Shown: positions 52,505 through 64,000 of the stretch, piece by piece
How the letters are laid out: each line of letters opens with the position of its first letter
Position numbering within the stretch: the stretch's first letter is position 1
Assembly (NCBI RefSeq): GCF_000143415.4
Contig: NW_003314314.1
Coordinates: forward strand, 555,443-619,442
DNA length: 64,000 bases
Direction of reading: 5' to 3'
Origin: Selaginella moellendorffii
Taxonomy: Eukaryota; Streptophyta; Lycopodiopsida; Selaginellales; Selaginellaceae
Notes under the pieces: generated by a model
Told to the model about the DNA's origin: nothing
Database searches by the model: none
What the model saw: the letters and a program-made list of their open reading frames with translations, nothing else
Made by a program: the position numbers and the translations under genes

Positions 52505-55500
52505 CTTTTCCTTAGTTCTAGCAAAGGATAGAGGCAGATTGCTGGGAGATGGCAAAGGCAAAGCGTAAACGAACCAAAATGGAGACGGAACCTCCTTTAG
52601 AGCTAGAGCCTCCAATCAAACAAAAGGTTATGGATGGGAATCCTTGCATGAGGAGGACTCTAATGAGGAAACTTTCAAATAGGAGTTCGGTGGTGAGGTT
52701 CGGTCATCCAAAGTTCGATTGGACGTTCTAAAAGGACAATTCGCTCAGACCAATGCCCTACTGGAGACTCTCGTACACAAGCTAAAGTGTGACGAGAAGC
52801 GAAAGACTACAAATGCTAGCAGTGTAAAAGGTGTGGACCTTTTGGTGGGGACTGAGGTAGAACCGAACAAGGTTGAACAAACCAAAGTGGAATCAATCTC
52901 TCAAACAGTTCTCAAGTACAAACCAAAGTCCTTATTAGTTTTCAAGGGAGTGAATGACTATAAGGTGGTGGAAGATTGGTTTTACGATATTGAGGATTAC
53001 TTTTGAGTGTTGTGGTTACCAAACTCGGAGAAAATCCCATGAGCAAAACCATACTTGGTAGATAATGCCAAGTCTTGGTGAGAATAATAAAGGCCAACGA
53101 AAGACTAGTGGCCACTTGGGAAATGATAAAGGCAAGGATCCATATGACTTACATTCCTTTGAATGCTACTTTACACCTAAGGGATGAGCTGAGTAGGCTG
53201 AAGTAAACTGGAATCATTCAAGAGTATATGAATAGGTTTATGGTACAGAGGATACTTGTCACGGATATAGGTGATATGAATGCATTCCATGCCTTCATAT
53301 CAGGCTTGTAAACTTAGGCTCGAGGCGAGATGATACGTTAGAACCCAACCAATTACAAGGAAGCATTAGATGCAGCTATCAAGGTGCATTTCAATGACAA
53401 CCTACAAAAAAGGAACACAATAGGATCAGAGTTCACATTTAGCAAAAGGGCCAAACCAAGAGGGACATATAGCAAAGGGAAATTCAAGAAGAATTTTTTT
53501 AAGAATGAGTCCTTGGGATTCTGGAAAGGTAGATTCAATGGTTAGTGAGCAAATACGTGGGAGAGTTAAAGTGAAAAGAGACAAACTCACGAATAAGAAA
53601 GTCAAGTTTGCTAGTAGCATGGGAAACAATATATGCTTCAACTGTAGCAAAACGAGACATTTTTCGAGGGAATGTCCCTACTCGAAGAAGGCCAAAGCCA
53701 ATATGGCTATTAAATTGAGTGAAATCCAAATTGAGGTACGTGATCTAGTCCCTAGCTCAAAATTACTCATTACATTAGCAACTTTGGTAAAGAGTCGTTT
53801 GCAACATCTACTAGCCCTCCGAGGAAGTTTGGAAGTAGCTTTGTTAAAATCTTTATTGACATGAGTGCTTCAGATAATTTTGTGATTGCAGACATAGTCT
53901 GGCAAGCTAAACTAACAATGCAGCGGCTAGGTGAACCAAGGACTATAGAGTTTGTTCAAAGTAGCCAAAGCACTAATGAGGTACTTTGACAAATAAGAGT
54001 CGAAATAGGGACATGGAAAGTAGATATGAATTTCACCGTATTGGACACAGTGGGATTTAACGTAATCTTCAAGATGGATTGGTTCAATTAGTTTGTCGTA
54101 GCCCTACATGAACAAGATAGGAACCTTGTGGTACTAGTGAATGCCCAAAGAGAACAATCCAGGGTGGAGGCCTAAGATCTAAAATTAGGGCAATGTAAGG
54201 CCAAAAACTCCTACTCAAGAGGAAAACTCACTAAAAAAACCAAGACAGCAATGAAGAGTGACAAAAAGACGGGAACAAAAGAAGTGCCTTTAGTGATCCA
54301 ACAGGTGTTGGACCAATTCTACGATACCATGCTGGAGGAGTTACTGGCGGGGTTACCCCTTGAATGACCGATAGAACATAAGATCGAGTTAGTCGAGGGT
54401 GCTAAGATGGTGGTTTGTCCCCCCTATCAGTTGAACAAAAAGGAACTCGATGAGCTCAAATGCCAACTTAAAGAGTTGGTGGAAAAAATGTATATTACGT
54501 TGAGCAAGTCACCATATGATGCATTAGTGTTATTTGTGAAAAAGAAAGATGAATCTATGCGCATGTGCATAGACTACTAGTTGCTCAACAAGTATATATA
54601 AAAAAACAAGTACCCTTTAGCAAGGATTGAGGACCTGTTCGAAAGGCCTTGATGTCGCGCATGTGACTTCGGGTATCGAAAGTTACCTGTCGACTAGTCC
54701 TTACGGACACTCTTACCTTACTGCCACGATGGCAGGAGGTCGGTATTGCTGGACCCGTTATCAGTTTCCCACTTGAGCTAGTTGAGAAACTGGTCAATGA
54801 CCGTGTACTTAGATCGGATAAACATAAGGTAGGAACCCTATGTGTTTCTTGCTGAGCATACTCGGCCTGGTTTGAGAAACTCCTGTCATTGGCTTGCACT
54901 TGCTAGTATCAAGAACCCCCGCGATATTGAGATTGGTCCCTCAATATCGCTAGATGATAGCTTACCGTGTCTGCCAAACACCCTCGCTATCATGCCCTTT
55001 GTGTTAGTCTCATTTCGGTCCCAAATGCTATTTATGGAAAGTGTCTAGATTTGCTCATTTGGCATATCTACGGAATGTAGAGATCGGCCTGAACACAATG
55101 GTGTTCGTCCCGTGTCCAAATTCGCAATCTAAGGACATTCCATATTTAGTAAGTTTCGAGCTTGTCCCAGAAACTAACTCCTGATACTAAGGGAGGCTTG
55201 GGGTGAAAGCCCAAAGCGTGTGTTCCTCAAGGGGGGGGGGCTATGGGGGGTTCCAAATGTATAGTAGGGATAGTGGGTAGGTCGGGCATGGCCGACCAAC
55301 CTGAGGCATAGTCTAGCTCCCGCTTGCGTGCCTGTCCTTGTTCTGCGTCCGGCTTGGGTCTAAGCCCAAGTTCCATTCCATGCTAGTTGGTGGAGTACCC
55401 ATGTCCTCGCGTTAGGCCACCGGTATGCCGAAATAGCGCCAGACTCCGTTTGGCTCCGTTTTGCGTGCTAGTCCTAGCATTGGGATGCTGGTTACTCTAG

Positions 55501-55664
55501 GACTCTTCCAAGTCGCTCCGGGCTCCTGTCCCTTCGCTCCTTGGGCTTTATGCTCAGGAGTTGCTCCATGGTTCGGTTCCGTCACTCCTTGGCTCCATGC
55601 TTGGGAGTTTGGCACCGTTCCTTCGTTCAGTGGCCCAAGGCCCTGAACCTCGGGTTCCTATGGA

Positions 55665-55713
55665 CACGTGGCATGGACACGTGGCATGTGACACGTGGCA
55701 TCTGTCACGTGGC
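55665..55713. promoter_or_regulatory. Four CACGTGGC (ABRE/G-box) motifs in the left LTR
   Basis: CACGTGGC occurs at 55665-55672, 55678-55685, 55692-55699 and 55706-55713, spaced 13-14 bp. The same four lie at 61819-61867 in the right LTR. CACGTGGC is the classic ABA-response element bound by bZIP (ABF/AREB) factors. Confidence 0.8.
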
Positions 55714-55744
55714 ACAAAGAGGGTTTAGGTTCCGCTTCGTGGTG

Positions 55745-55773
55745 TTATCCTATGGTAAATCACCATAGGATAA
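55745..55773. repeat. Perfect 12-bp inverted repeat near the LTR 3' end
   Basis: TTATCCTATGGT, then the 5-base loop AAATC, then ACCATAGGATAA. It is repeated in the right LTR at 61899-61927. It could form a hairpin in the RNA near the end of the LTR. Confidence 0.9.
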
Positions 55774-55799
55774 AGGGTCAAAACCACGTGCGCTACATT

Positions 55800-55810
55800 T
55801 GGTATCAGAG
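55800..55810 (+). promoter_or_regulatory. Primer binding site of the LARD-like element
   Basis: TGGTATCAGAG matches 11 bases of the tRNA-Met primer site; the next base differs (A for C). Confidence 0.85.
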
Positions 55811-58800
55811 AATGAGTCTCAGCGAGTACTATTCAATGAGATTGGGCAACTAGTCTCGTTGCATACGCAGAGATGAAAACGATGATCCGAGTGGGTACAC
55901 GTTTTGGGTGCAAAGGCTTCGCAATTGGTTCCTTGGGTATGGATATTGTTACCTTGTTGTACCTTATGATGTGAGCTTGCGCTTGGGCTCATAGGATGGT
56001 TTGGAGATGTTCCGTTTGCACGAGTTTGAGCTTGAGCTCGTGAGTGAGGCACATTAGCAACTCGAGGTTACACTTTGAGTTGGCAGGATTAATGTTAGCC
56101 TATCGTTGGTTCCATAAGTTGTTCTAGTGGTTCCATGAGTTGTTCCATGTACCATGGGTGAAAGCAAACCTCCCTGGGTTTGCTATGAGTGGCAAATAGG
56201 CTGGTCCGTAGCTGTTTAGCACGGCACTAGTGGATCCCTCCTAGGCATGATTATAATTGGATCAATCAAGACCATAGGGATTAGTCTATTGGTTCAAGTA
56301 ATCATGGTCGTGCTTTCTCATAAACTTTTCTTCGATTAAACTGAAGGCAGTGCGAAAGCAAGCTTGAAGTTTGGTCAAAGATGAGACCGAAAAGAGAGTC
56401 GTCGGGGATGAAGGATCAAATACGTAAATCATTTTCTCTTCTTGGAGAGATGATCTGCAACGAGGTGTTAACTCATTGCTTGTATTCACATCATGCAATC
56501 AAGAGTCCCTACCTTGATGCATGTTGGAAGTGATGGTCTTACAAGTGGTGAGTTATGGGATGGATAGTGGTGAAACACTAAACCATTTTGTCTAGGCTCG
56601 CTATTGAAAGACTTGGGTTGCAATGCTCAATTCTTTTCCGGGGAACCTTGCTATTGCTCCTTGAGTAGCTTGGTGTTGGATTAGTGTTGAGTTTGGTAGC
56701 AAAGAGAGTGGCATGAGCTTGTCCGTGTTGTGAACAAAAGTTAGTGGTGTTGGGTGTCGTAAACCTCTATTGGTGGAGTGTGGCATTTATGTTGCATTTG
56801 GTCGAATCGAGTTGACACTTGATACTCACATAAACATTTGTAGTAATGACATTGGCATTGCTCGTGGTGTTGCTCAATTGATGATCAAGTCATTGTGATG
56901 CTTATATCATATCCATGTGATAAAGAGTAATGCGTTTACGAAGTTGCTTGGGTAAATGATGATCAACCCCAAAGTGGTTGATGGACAAGCTAGTCTACTT
57001 ACACGAAGTAGCATTGTAGTAGCTTTGATTGGATTCTCTATAGTGGTCCATTATGCTAAGCTTAAGTAGGTACCTTGTTTCCTTAAGTTTGCCCACTAAG
57101 GTGTTGGAAAAGGGTTGTAGCATTCATTTGCTATAGCTTGTCGGTTGATCCGTTAGCACTTGGAGTAGATTGTTGGATGGAGAAGATGTGGAGTTGGGGC
57201 ATTGACGTCACTAGCACTTGTGTTAGTGAAAGTGGCATTGTTATTTCAAGTGATGAGGAATTTTCCTTGGACCTTGATTTTTCCATGTCATTTTTCTTGT
57301 TAGTGTTTTGGCTTCACATTGGATCTTGAAGATGATTGAAGAAGAGTGTTAGTGCAATGTGGATATCCGAAGATGTGGTCTTCGTGATCAAGCCTTGGAT
57401 GTTCATTTTGCACTTTGCGGATGTCGGAGTTGGATGTCAGGAAAATGGGCAAAGATGTTCGATGCTTAAGCATGCTATTGGGTCATGAGAATTTGTGTTG
57501 AGGTGAATCTATGTGAAGTTGTTGGTAGGAGGAAGTTGGTTGAGTCCTGAAAGTTTGCATTCCTGGACTGAGAGTCATTCTTTCTCTAGGATGGAAAATT
57601 TTCCACAAATTTTCTTAGACTTTTCCAATGGCTGATCTATTGATCACTTTGCTCGAAAACCATTCCATTTTCGAAAGCCAGTACAAACTAGTGAAGGGGT
57701 TGGAGTTGACTTCGGTTGGCTTAGATCTTAGTAGGTAGTTTGTATGATGTGACCCGAAAGGGATGCTAACTTTTGGGGCTAAAGCAATTGAGTTGGATAG
57801 AGTCTGGAGTTGGTGTAGAAAAGTGGCCGCTGCACTTTTCTAAGAAAGGTGACTCTTATGCCTTTCTTTTGTAGCATTATGCTCGGTGGCAGGTTGCACC
57901 TTGCATTTCGCTAAGACTCTATGAGAGTAGTGAGCTCTCACTGATCTTGACTTAGTCTTGGCAGCCCTGCACCTTGACTAAGGATGGTGATGTCCAACTT
58001 AGTTGTTTGAGGTTGAGATGTTGGTACCCGTACTATAGCTTTGTCTATGAGGAGGTTTTGTACCGATGTGAGTTCATCTCATGGTCTTCACTTTAGTTTC
58101 GACTGAGTGTTGATCATGCATAGCTAGCCTCTTCAAGGCATGCTCAGAGCTAGTGGCTAAATGTTTTAGTGAGTTTATTACGGTTGAGTTGGATTCGAGT
58201 GGTCATTTAGTTTGTGCTTGTCCATGAACTTTTATCTCATGTTTGAGGTATTATGTTTATGCTAGATAAGTATATAACTTGATGACAAGAGTTGGTGTTT
58301 GAGTCTTGTGAACGCAAGTTGAGGAGTGATTGTTAGTTGCTTTGCGACTAGTGATTACTTGTAGACTTCATCAAGGACCGTTGACACTTGCTTTGCTCGA
58401 TGATGATTTAGCAGTGGTGGGCTTGCTTTACCGAATAGTGTTGCGGAGGATCGTGTCGTTAGACATACATGGGTTTTTCATGTTGGCTTGTCGACTCTAC
58501 CTCTGTCGATATCATTTGGTTACGTCTAGTCCGTGGTGTTAGATTTCATTGAGTCTTGGATGTGGTGATTCACTCCTTGATGATGTGTTATCTGTCACTG
58601 AGTTTTGCTGAAGGATTGGTCTCGGATACTAAGTATAGTATCTTCGACTTTGGTTAGCTTGGTTGCTGGAAAGCTCCGAGTGGTGATTCACTCTTGCTTC
58701 CTTCTAGCTTTGTCCTGGTGTTGATGGCATTGAAGTGAGGCCTTGTCATTGATATTGTTGATATTGAGACTTGAGTGAAATGAAATGTCTTTCCTTAGGG

Positions 58801-60793
58801 TTGATATTGAGTTTCATTAGTCTTGATGAATATAGTGTTGATGATTTGGCTTTAGCTTTGTGTTGTTGGCATTCATGCGTTTGCTAGTTAGCAACTATGT
58901 TGACGTTCAAATGAACTGAGTGGCAAGTTTGAGTTAGTTGTGTTCTAAACGAGATTATTTAGTAGGGGTTGAGCTTTGAGCTTTTCCTTGAAAAGTGATT
59001 TAGTCATGGACTATGCTAACTTTACAAGAAAAAGAGTTAGTGATCAATATTGGGAAGTTTGAATCCTTATTGGGTTTGAATTCGAATATATTGATCATTG
59101 ATGATTCCCCTTGTGCTTGTTATGATGTGAGTTACGTCTTGGTATAGATGGATTCATGGAGGATCGATTAGATGATCATTTGTTGAGCATAGCTCCATTG
59201 TGCTTGGCTTTTGAGTGATGCAAATCTACTTTTCATTAGCTTTAGCATTATGAAGTTTAGCTTATGGATGTGTTGAGGAAGATATTGTGGGTTGCACCAT
59301 GATTTCTTCTTTAGCATTGAAGTTAGCTTCTATGAGACTCGTGATCATTATTAAGCAAGACTTGGCTATAGGCTTCTTCGAGCTTTGGTTCTTTGAGTTT
59401 TATGCTCATTGTTCCATTTGTTAGAAGTTGTTGGGGAAGGCATTTTGGCTCATTAGCTTCGATGTTGAAGTTTGTTTTTGCATCTAGCAATCATTGGTGA
59501 TAATTGACTATCATCTAAGATAGTTGATTATCCTTGTCAAGGGTTTTGCTTGATTATTGTTGATATAGAATGATTTGCTGTTCTTCGGGATAGTCGATTC
59601 TTTCTTCGATGATGATTATGCATTTCTCTATTGATAGGATGATTGATGATCTTTTATGGTGGTTAGTTGTTCTCTTTGATGGCTTGTGGCTTTTCGCAAT
59701 ATCACATGTTCTTTGTGATTTGCTCTGGATTGGTCTCTTGGGTTTGAGACATCAGTAGGATGTTGCTGACACTTGCTTAGGCAACTTGAGTTCCTTGGTA
59801 TTATTGGTTGGGATCTATTCAGATTGGCTTTTGTGATAATTGGCAGGAATGAGTGTTTGTTGGTCTTACCGCATTCATTCTCTTCTGTTGATTGTTGCTC
59901 AAGTTAGTTTTGATAGATTTGGATGTTATTTCCTTTGGGTGATACATTCGCGAGCATTTTGCTTGTCAGTCAATGATACTTTGTGTTCTTTGAGTTATCT
60001 TTCGTAAGTTGTTTGGCATTCTATCTGCAATCTTTGATAGTTACGTTTGGTCATTAAGTTTTCTTGATGATACACTTGCTATTGAATTTTGTTGGATGGT
60101 CATTCCTATGTTTTCCAATGATAGTGATCTTGGTGGTTCTTATACTATAATACTAGTTTATCGGATGATAACTTATTTGGAATACATTTGTGTTCTCATC
60201 TAAGCTTTATTCACTGATAATTACATATCTAAGATATCATTGTCTATGATTTTGATATTGTCCATCTATTGATCTTTGAGTTTGGGCCAGTATAGGCAGA
60301 CTGGCTTCGGCACTTCGTGTGCATGTTGAAATCTCTAGTCATGGGGTAGCTACTGTCGACTGGTCACATAACCCGCCTCTCTGTCGATGTTCCTTGTTCC
60401 GTGAAAGGGCGTGACCGTGTAAACAACTCTAAACTGCCTGTTGACAGTAGTCTATCTAAACCTTACCGACGGGTTTGGTTTCTTTGCTTAGGAGGGTTGG
60501 GGCCTCTGGCTTCTCTCTCTATGTCCCTGCGGGCAGGGGCATATCACACTTTTGTAAGCTGGGTGACTCCCAGAGCAGCAAGGGTGGCTGACTCCGTTGG
60601 TCATTTCCTTGTCGGCGACGGCCGGAAGGTGTCTGAGCTGGTAGCGCATCCGCGTTAGACAAAGAGGTTCCCCCTAACTCATTTAAGTTGGTGCATTTCT
60701 CACATAGTGTGAGTACCGTGAACTTTTTATGGAGTTGTTTCCTTGGCGGTATTCTAGACTGGAGTATGCATCGACGAGGACGTCGATCTTCCC
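55811..60793 (+). other. Non-coding interior of the LARD-like element
   Basis: T/G-rich on the plus strand, with many short stops in all frames. Only short open stretches (60-85 codons) without family features. The last 500 bp (60300-60790) are noticeably more GC-rich than the rest. Nothing recognised in it. Confidence 0.7.
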
Positions 60794-60806
60794 AAGGGGG
60801 GGAGAG
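60794..60806 (+). promoter_or_regulatory. Polypurine tract of the LARD-like element
   Basis: AAGGGGGGGAGAG directly before the right LTR. Confidence 0.85.
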
Positions 60807-61951
60807 TGTCGCGCATGTGACTTCGGGTATCGAAAGTTACCTGTCGACTAGTCCTTACGGACACTCTTACCTTACTGCCACGATGGCAGGAGGTCGGTAT
60901 TGCTGGACCCGTTATCAGTTTCCCACTTGAGCTAGTTGAGAAACTGGTCAATGACCGTGTACTTAGATCGGATAAACATAAGGTAGGAACCCTATGTGTT
61001 TCTTGCTGAGCATACTCGGCCTGGTTTGAGAAACTCCTGTCATTGGCTTGCACTTGCTAGTATCAAGAACCCCCGCGATATTGAGATTGGTCCCTCAATA
61101 TCGCTAGATGATAGCTTACCGTGTCTGCCAAACACCCTCGCTATCATGCCCTTTGTGTTAGTCTCATTTCGGTCCCAAATGCTATTTATGGAAAGTGTCT
61201 AGATTTGCTCATTTGGCATATCTACGGAATGTAGAGATCGGCCTGAACACAATGGTGTTCGTCCCGTGTCCAAATTCGCAATCTAAGGACATTCCATATT
61301 TAGTAAGTTTCGAGCTTGTCCCAGAAACTAACTCCTGATACTAAGGGAGGCTTGGGGTGAAAGCCCAAAGCGTGTGTTCCTCAAGGGGGGGGGGCTATGG
61401 GGGGTTCCAAATGTATAGTAGGGATAGTGGGTAGGTCGGGCATGGCCGACCAACCTGAGGCATAGTCTAGCTCCCGCTTGCGTGCCTGTCCTTGTTCTGC
61501 GTCCGGCTTGGGTCTAAGCCCAAGTTCCATTCCATGCTAGTTGGTGGAGTACCCATGTCCTCGCGTTAGGCCACCGGTATGCCGAAATAGCGCCAGACTC
61601 CGTTTGGCTCCGTTTTGCGTGCTAGTCCTAGCATTGGGATGCTGGTTACTCTAGGACTCTTCCAAGTCGCTCCGGGCTCCTGTCCCTTCGCTCCTTGGGC
61701 TTTATGCTCAGGAGTTGCTCCATGGTTCGGTTCCGTCACTCCTTGGCTCCATGCTTGGGAGTTTGGCACCGTTCCTTCGTTCAGTGGCCCAATGCCCTGA
61801 ACCTCGGGTTCCTATGGACACGTGGCATGGACACGTGGCATGTGACACGTGGCATCTGTCACGTGGCACAAAGAGGGTTTAGGTTCCGCTTCGTGGTGTT
61901 ATCCTATGGTAAATCACCATAGGATAAAGGGTCAAAACCACGTGCGCTACA
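60807..61951 (+). repeat. LARD-like element, right LTR
   Basis: 1145 bp, same length as the left LTR and nearly identical. It is followed by primer-site and leader sequence, not by host sequence. Confidence 0.92.
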
Positions 61952-62889
61952 TTTGGTATCAGAGGATGAGTCTCAGCGAGTACTATTCAATGAGATTGGG
62001 CAACTAGTCTCGTTGCATACGCAGAGATGAAAACGATGATCCGAGTGGGTACACGTTTTGGGTGCAAAGGCTTCGCAATTGGTTCCTTGGGTATGGATAT
62101 TGTTACCTTGTTGTACCTTATGATGTGAGCTTGCGCTTGGGCTCATAGGATGGTTTGGAGATGTTCCGTTTGCACGAGTTTGAGCTTGAGCTCGTGAGTG
62201 AGGCACATTAGCAACTCGAGGTTACACTTTGAGTTGGCAGGATTAATGTTAGCCTATCGTTGGTTCCATAAGTTGTTCTAGTGGTTCCATGAGTTGTTCC
62301 ATGTACCATGGGTGAAAGCAAACCTCCCTGGGTTTGCTATGAGTGGCAAATAGGCTGGTCCGTAGCTGTTTAGCACGGCACTAGTGGATCCCTCCTAGGC
62401 ATGATTATAATTGGATCAATCAAGACCATAGGGATTAGTCTATTGGTTCAAGTAATCATGGTCGTGCTTTCTCATAAACTTTTCTTCGATTAAACTGAAG
62501 GCAGTGCGAAAGCAAGCTTGAAGTTTGGTCAAAGATGAGACCGAAAAGAGAGTCGTCGGGGATGAAGGATCAAATACGTAAATCATTTTCTCTTCTTGGA
62601 GAGATGATCTGCAACGAGGTGTTAACTCATTGCTTGTATTCACATCATGCAATCAAGAGTCCCTACCTTGATGCATGTTGGAAGTGATGGTCTTACAAGT
62701 GGTGAGTTATGGGATGGATAGTGGTGAAACACTAAACCATTTTGTCTAGGCTCGCTATTGAAAGACTTGGGTTGCAATGCTCAATTCTTTTCCGGGGAAC
62801 CTTGCTATTGCTCCTTGAGTAGCTTGGTGTTGGATTAGTGTTGAGTTTGGTCGGAAAGAGAGTGGCATGAGCTTGTCCGTGTTGTGAAC
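61952..62889 (+). repeat. Second copy of the LARD leader after the right LTR, running into the gap
   Basis: Matches 55798-56735 almost base for base (GAGAATGAG versus GAGGATGAG; a change at GGTAGC versus GGTCGG near the end). It includes the primer site at 61954-61964. This means either a tandem LARD sharing the middle LTR, or an assembly joining error at the gap. Confidence 0.9.
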
Positions 62890-62989
62890 NNNNNNNNNNN
62901 NNNNNNNNNNNNNNNNNNNNNNNNNNNNNNNNNNNNNNNNNNNNNNNNNNNNNNNNNNNNNNNNNNNNNNNNNNNNNNNNNNNNNNNNN
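62890..62989. other. Assembly gap (100 N)
   Basis: Exactly 100 N, the usual placeholder for a gap of unknown size. It lies inside the repeat cluster. Confidence 0.99.
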
Positions 62990-64000
62990 GTCTTACAATG
63001 GACTCCATCATGGGATTCCCCCTAAGTGAGGGGTTTGATGCGATATTCGTGGTGGTGGACCGATTTTTGAAAATGGCACATTTCATACCTACCACAACGG
63101 AAGTGGATGAGAAAGGTGTGGCAAATTTGTTCTTTGAACAAGTGGTTCAAGTGTCGAGAAGGCCATAAGAGATTATCTCAGATCGAAATAAGATCTTCAC
63201 TAATAAGTTCTAGAGAACTCTCTTGGAACAATATTGCACCAAGTTGAAATTTAGCACAGCCTATCACCCACAGACAGATATTAGGTATTAAATCAAGTTT
63301 GATGGCACTAACACTTCTTGATAGACGGACAAACGAAAAGGGTAAATAGGAAGCTAGAGGATTATTTGCAATGTTATATCTCTAGATGCTAAACTGATTA
63401 GGTAAGTCATTTGGGACTTGCAGAAATGTGCTATAACAACTCACCACACTCGAGTATCAGGGTGAGTCCATGGGAAGTCAGCAATGGGCGAGCTATTGAA
63501 AGTCTTGTAGAACTTGGTGTGGCCGAGTATCATGGAAAGTTACTCACAATAGAGGCATTCATGGTGGAAAAACTTAACATTTGAAATCTAGTGAGGGATT
63601 CTTTGGAACAGGCTCAACAAAGGCAAACCAAGTATGTGAACCAAAAGTGCTAGGATGTAAAGTTCTAACCTGGGGAGAAGATGTGGCTAAACACCAAAAA
63701 CTTAAAGCTACCAAGTAGGATTAGCTGAAAGTTGACCCAAAGGTAAAAATGCATATATTTCTAGAAATGAACTAATCTTAATTTCCTTAAGTAGGTTCAT
63801 AGGGCCTTACAAGATTAAGGCACGAATTGGTAAAGTGGCTTATTGCCTCTGACTCCCTCGAGAGATGGGAAAGATGCACCCTGTGTTCCATGTGAACTTA
63901 CTCAAGCTGTACTTTGAGGATCCCCTTCGCAAGGACCAAGTAAGACTTTTACATAAGGTTATTCAAGGGGAAGAGGAATATAAAGTCAAGGCCATCTTCA
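62990..64000 (+). mobile_element. Plus-strand gypsy element, integrase part after the gap
   Basis: Integrase core in broken frames: MDSIMGFPLSEGFDAIFVVVDRFLKMAHFIP (first Asp region, given as blocks), then IISDRNKIFTNKF, TAYHPQTD, and near the end the C-terminal module with LPREMGKMHPVFHVNLLKLY. Stops at about 63168 and later. It continues past the window. It most likely completes the element begun at 51690: the missing reverse transcriptase, RNase H and integrase zinc finger would be in the gap. Confidence 0.78.

Larger units (their letters stand above)
51690..54652 (+). mobile_element. Plus-strand Ty3/gypsy element, left part (split by LARD-like insertion)
   Basis: LTR about 51690-52490, ending TTACA, then the primer site TGGTATTGGAGC (52493-52504). 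Gag begins at 52549 in pieces (52719-53006 with VFKGVNDYKVVEDWFYDIEDYF split over frames). A zinc knuckle C-x2-C-x4-H-x4-C (CFNCSKTRHFSREC) is at about 53634-53675. A protease-like FIDMSASDNFV lies near 53854. Reverse transcriptase starts near 54395 (AKMVVCPPYQLNKKEL, MRMCIDY) and is cut at 54652, after KYPLARIEDLFER. Stops break all frames. The integrase half continues at 62990. Confidence 0.82.
54653..55797 (+). repeat. LARD-like element, left LTR
   Basis: 1145 bp. Holds a nine-G run, four CACGTGGC motifs, a perfect 12-bp inverted repeat and a final CACGTG. Open stretches inside it (for example 55412-55615 minus) are repeat translations, not genes. Confidence 0.92.
54653..61951 (+). mobile_element. 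LARD-like non-autonomous LTR retrotransposon
   Basis: 7.3 kb. Two 1145-bp LTRs (54653-55797 and 60807-61951) begin TGTCGCGC and end GCGCTACA, with one clear difference seen (GGCCC versus TGCCC near 55640/61794). The primer site TGGTATCAGAG (55800-55810) follows the left LTR after two bases, and a purine tract AAGGGGGGGAGAG (60794-60806) precedes the right one. The 5.0-kb interior has no reading frame above about 85 codons and no gag, protease, integrase or reverse transcriptase motif. A long, conserved, non-coding interior with good LTRs is the mark of a LARD, which depends on another element's proteins. It inserted into the reverse transcriptase of a gypsy element. Confidence 0.88.

Noticed and set aside
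55412-55646. Open frames on both strands inside the LARD-like LTR, repeated at 61566-61800
   Set aside because: They only mirror the LTR duplication and show no protein family signature.

Overview
The window is nuclear DNA of a land plant, most likely a lycophyte of the Selaginella moellendorffii type. Host genes have GC-rich exons and very short introns (about 45-60 nt is common), there is an intronless DYW-type PPR editing factor, and plant-only families are present (JAZ, tubby-like F-box, core N-glycan xylosyltransferase, FAX). The species is inferred from style and gene content; no database search was run.

Layout. 1-1121: 3' part of NAA40 (histone N-alpha-acetyltransferase). 1482-3097: XYLT. 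3162-3590 (-): small secreted protein with acidic repeats, beside an internally deleted second copy (about 3796-3945). 4125-11083: a Crinkler/RHS-type P-loop NTPase plus nuclease-like gene, cut in two by a young Ty1/copia element (5993-10755) with identical 156-bp LTRs and the target duplication GCAGA. 11172-16111: an old, stop-ridden gypsy element. 17724-19258 (-): a two-exon cytochrome P450. 19741-20333: a small TRIM element with target duplication CAATC. 20340-28253: gene-poor, AT-rich sequence with a truncated gypsy element ending in a TA-rich microsatellite.

28571-46169 is the gene-dense part: SUFB (-), a broken PurF-like gene (+), a small hypothetical gene (-) head-to-head with a RAD54B-like helicase gene (+), a tubby-like F-box gene (+), a JAZ repressor gene (+), a FAX-like plastid membrane protein gene (+) and, 85 bp further on, a DYW-type PPR gene (+).

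48051-64000 is a nested retrotransposon cluster. A decayed gypsy element on the minus strand holds a solo LTR. A plus-strand gypsy element is split inside its reverse transcriptase by a large non-coding LTR element (LARD-like, 1145-bp LTRs, about 5 kb interior without long ORFs). The right LTR of that element is followed by a second copy of its own primer site and leader, up to a 100-N assembly gap. Gypsy integrase sequence resumes after the gap.

The host genes do not form a pathway. Shared themes are chromatin and DNA maintenance (NAA40, RAD54B), plastid biology (SUFB, FAX, the PurF relic, probably the PPR protein) and hormone signalling (JAZ). The most notable points are the insertion that splits the Crinkler/RHS gene, the LARD-like tandem structure whose LTRs carry four CACGTGGC motifs, the TRIM element, the broken PurF paralogue, and a SUFB gene model without a visible transit peptide.
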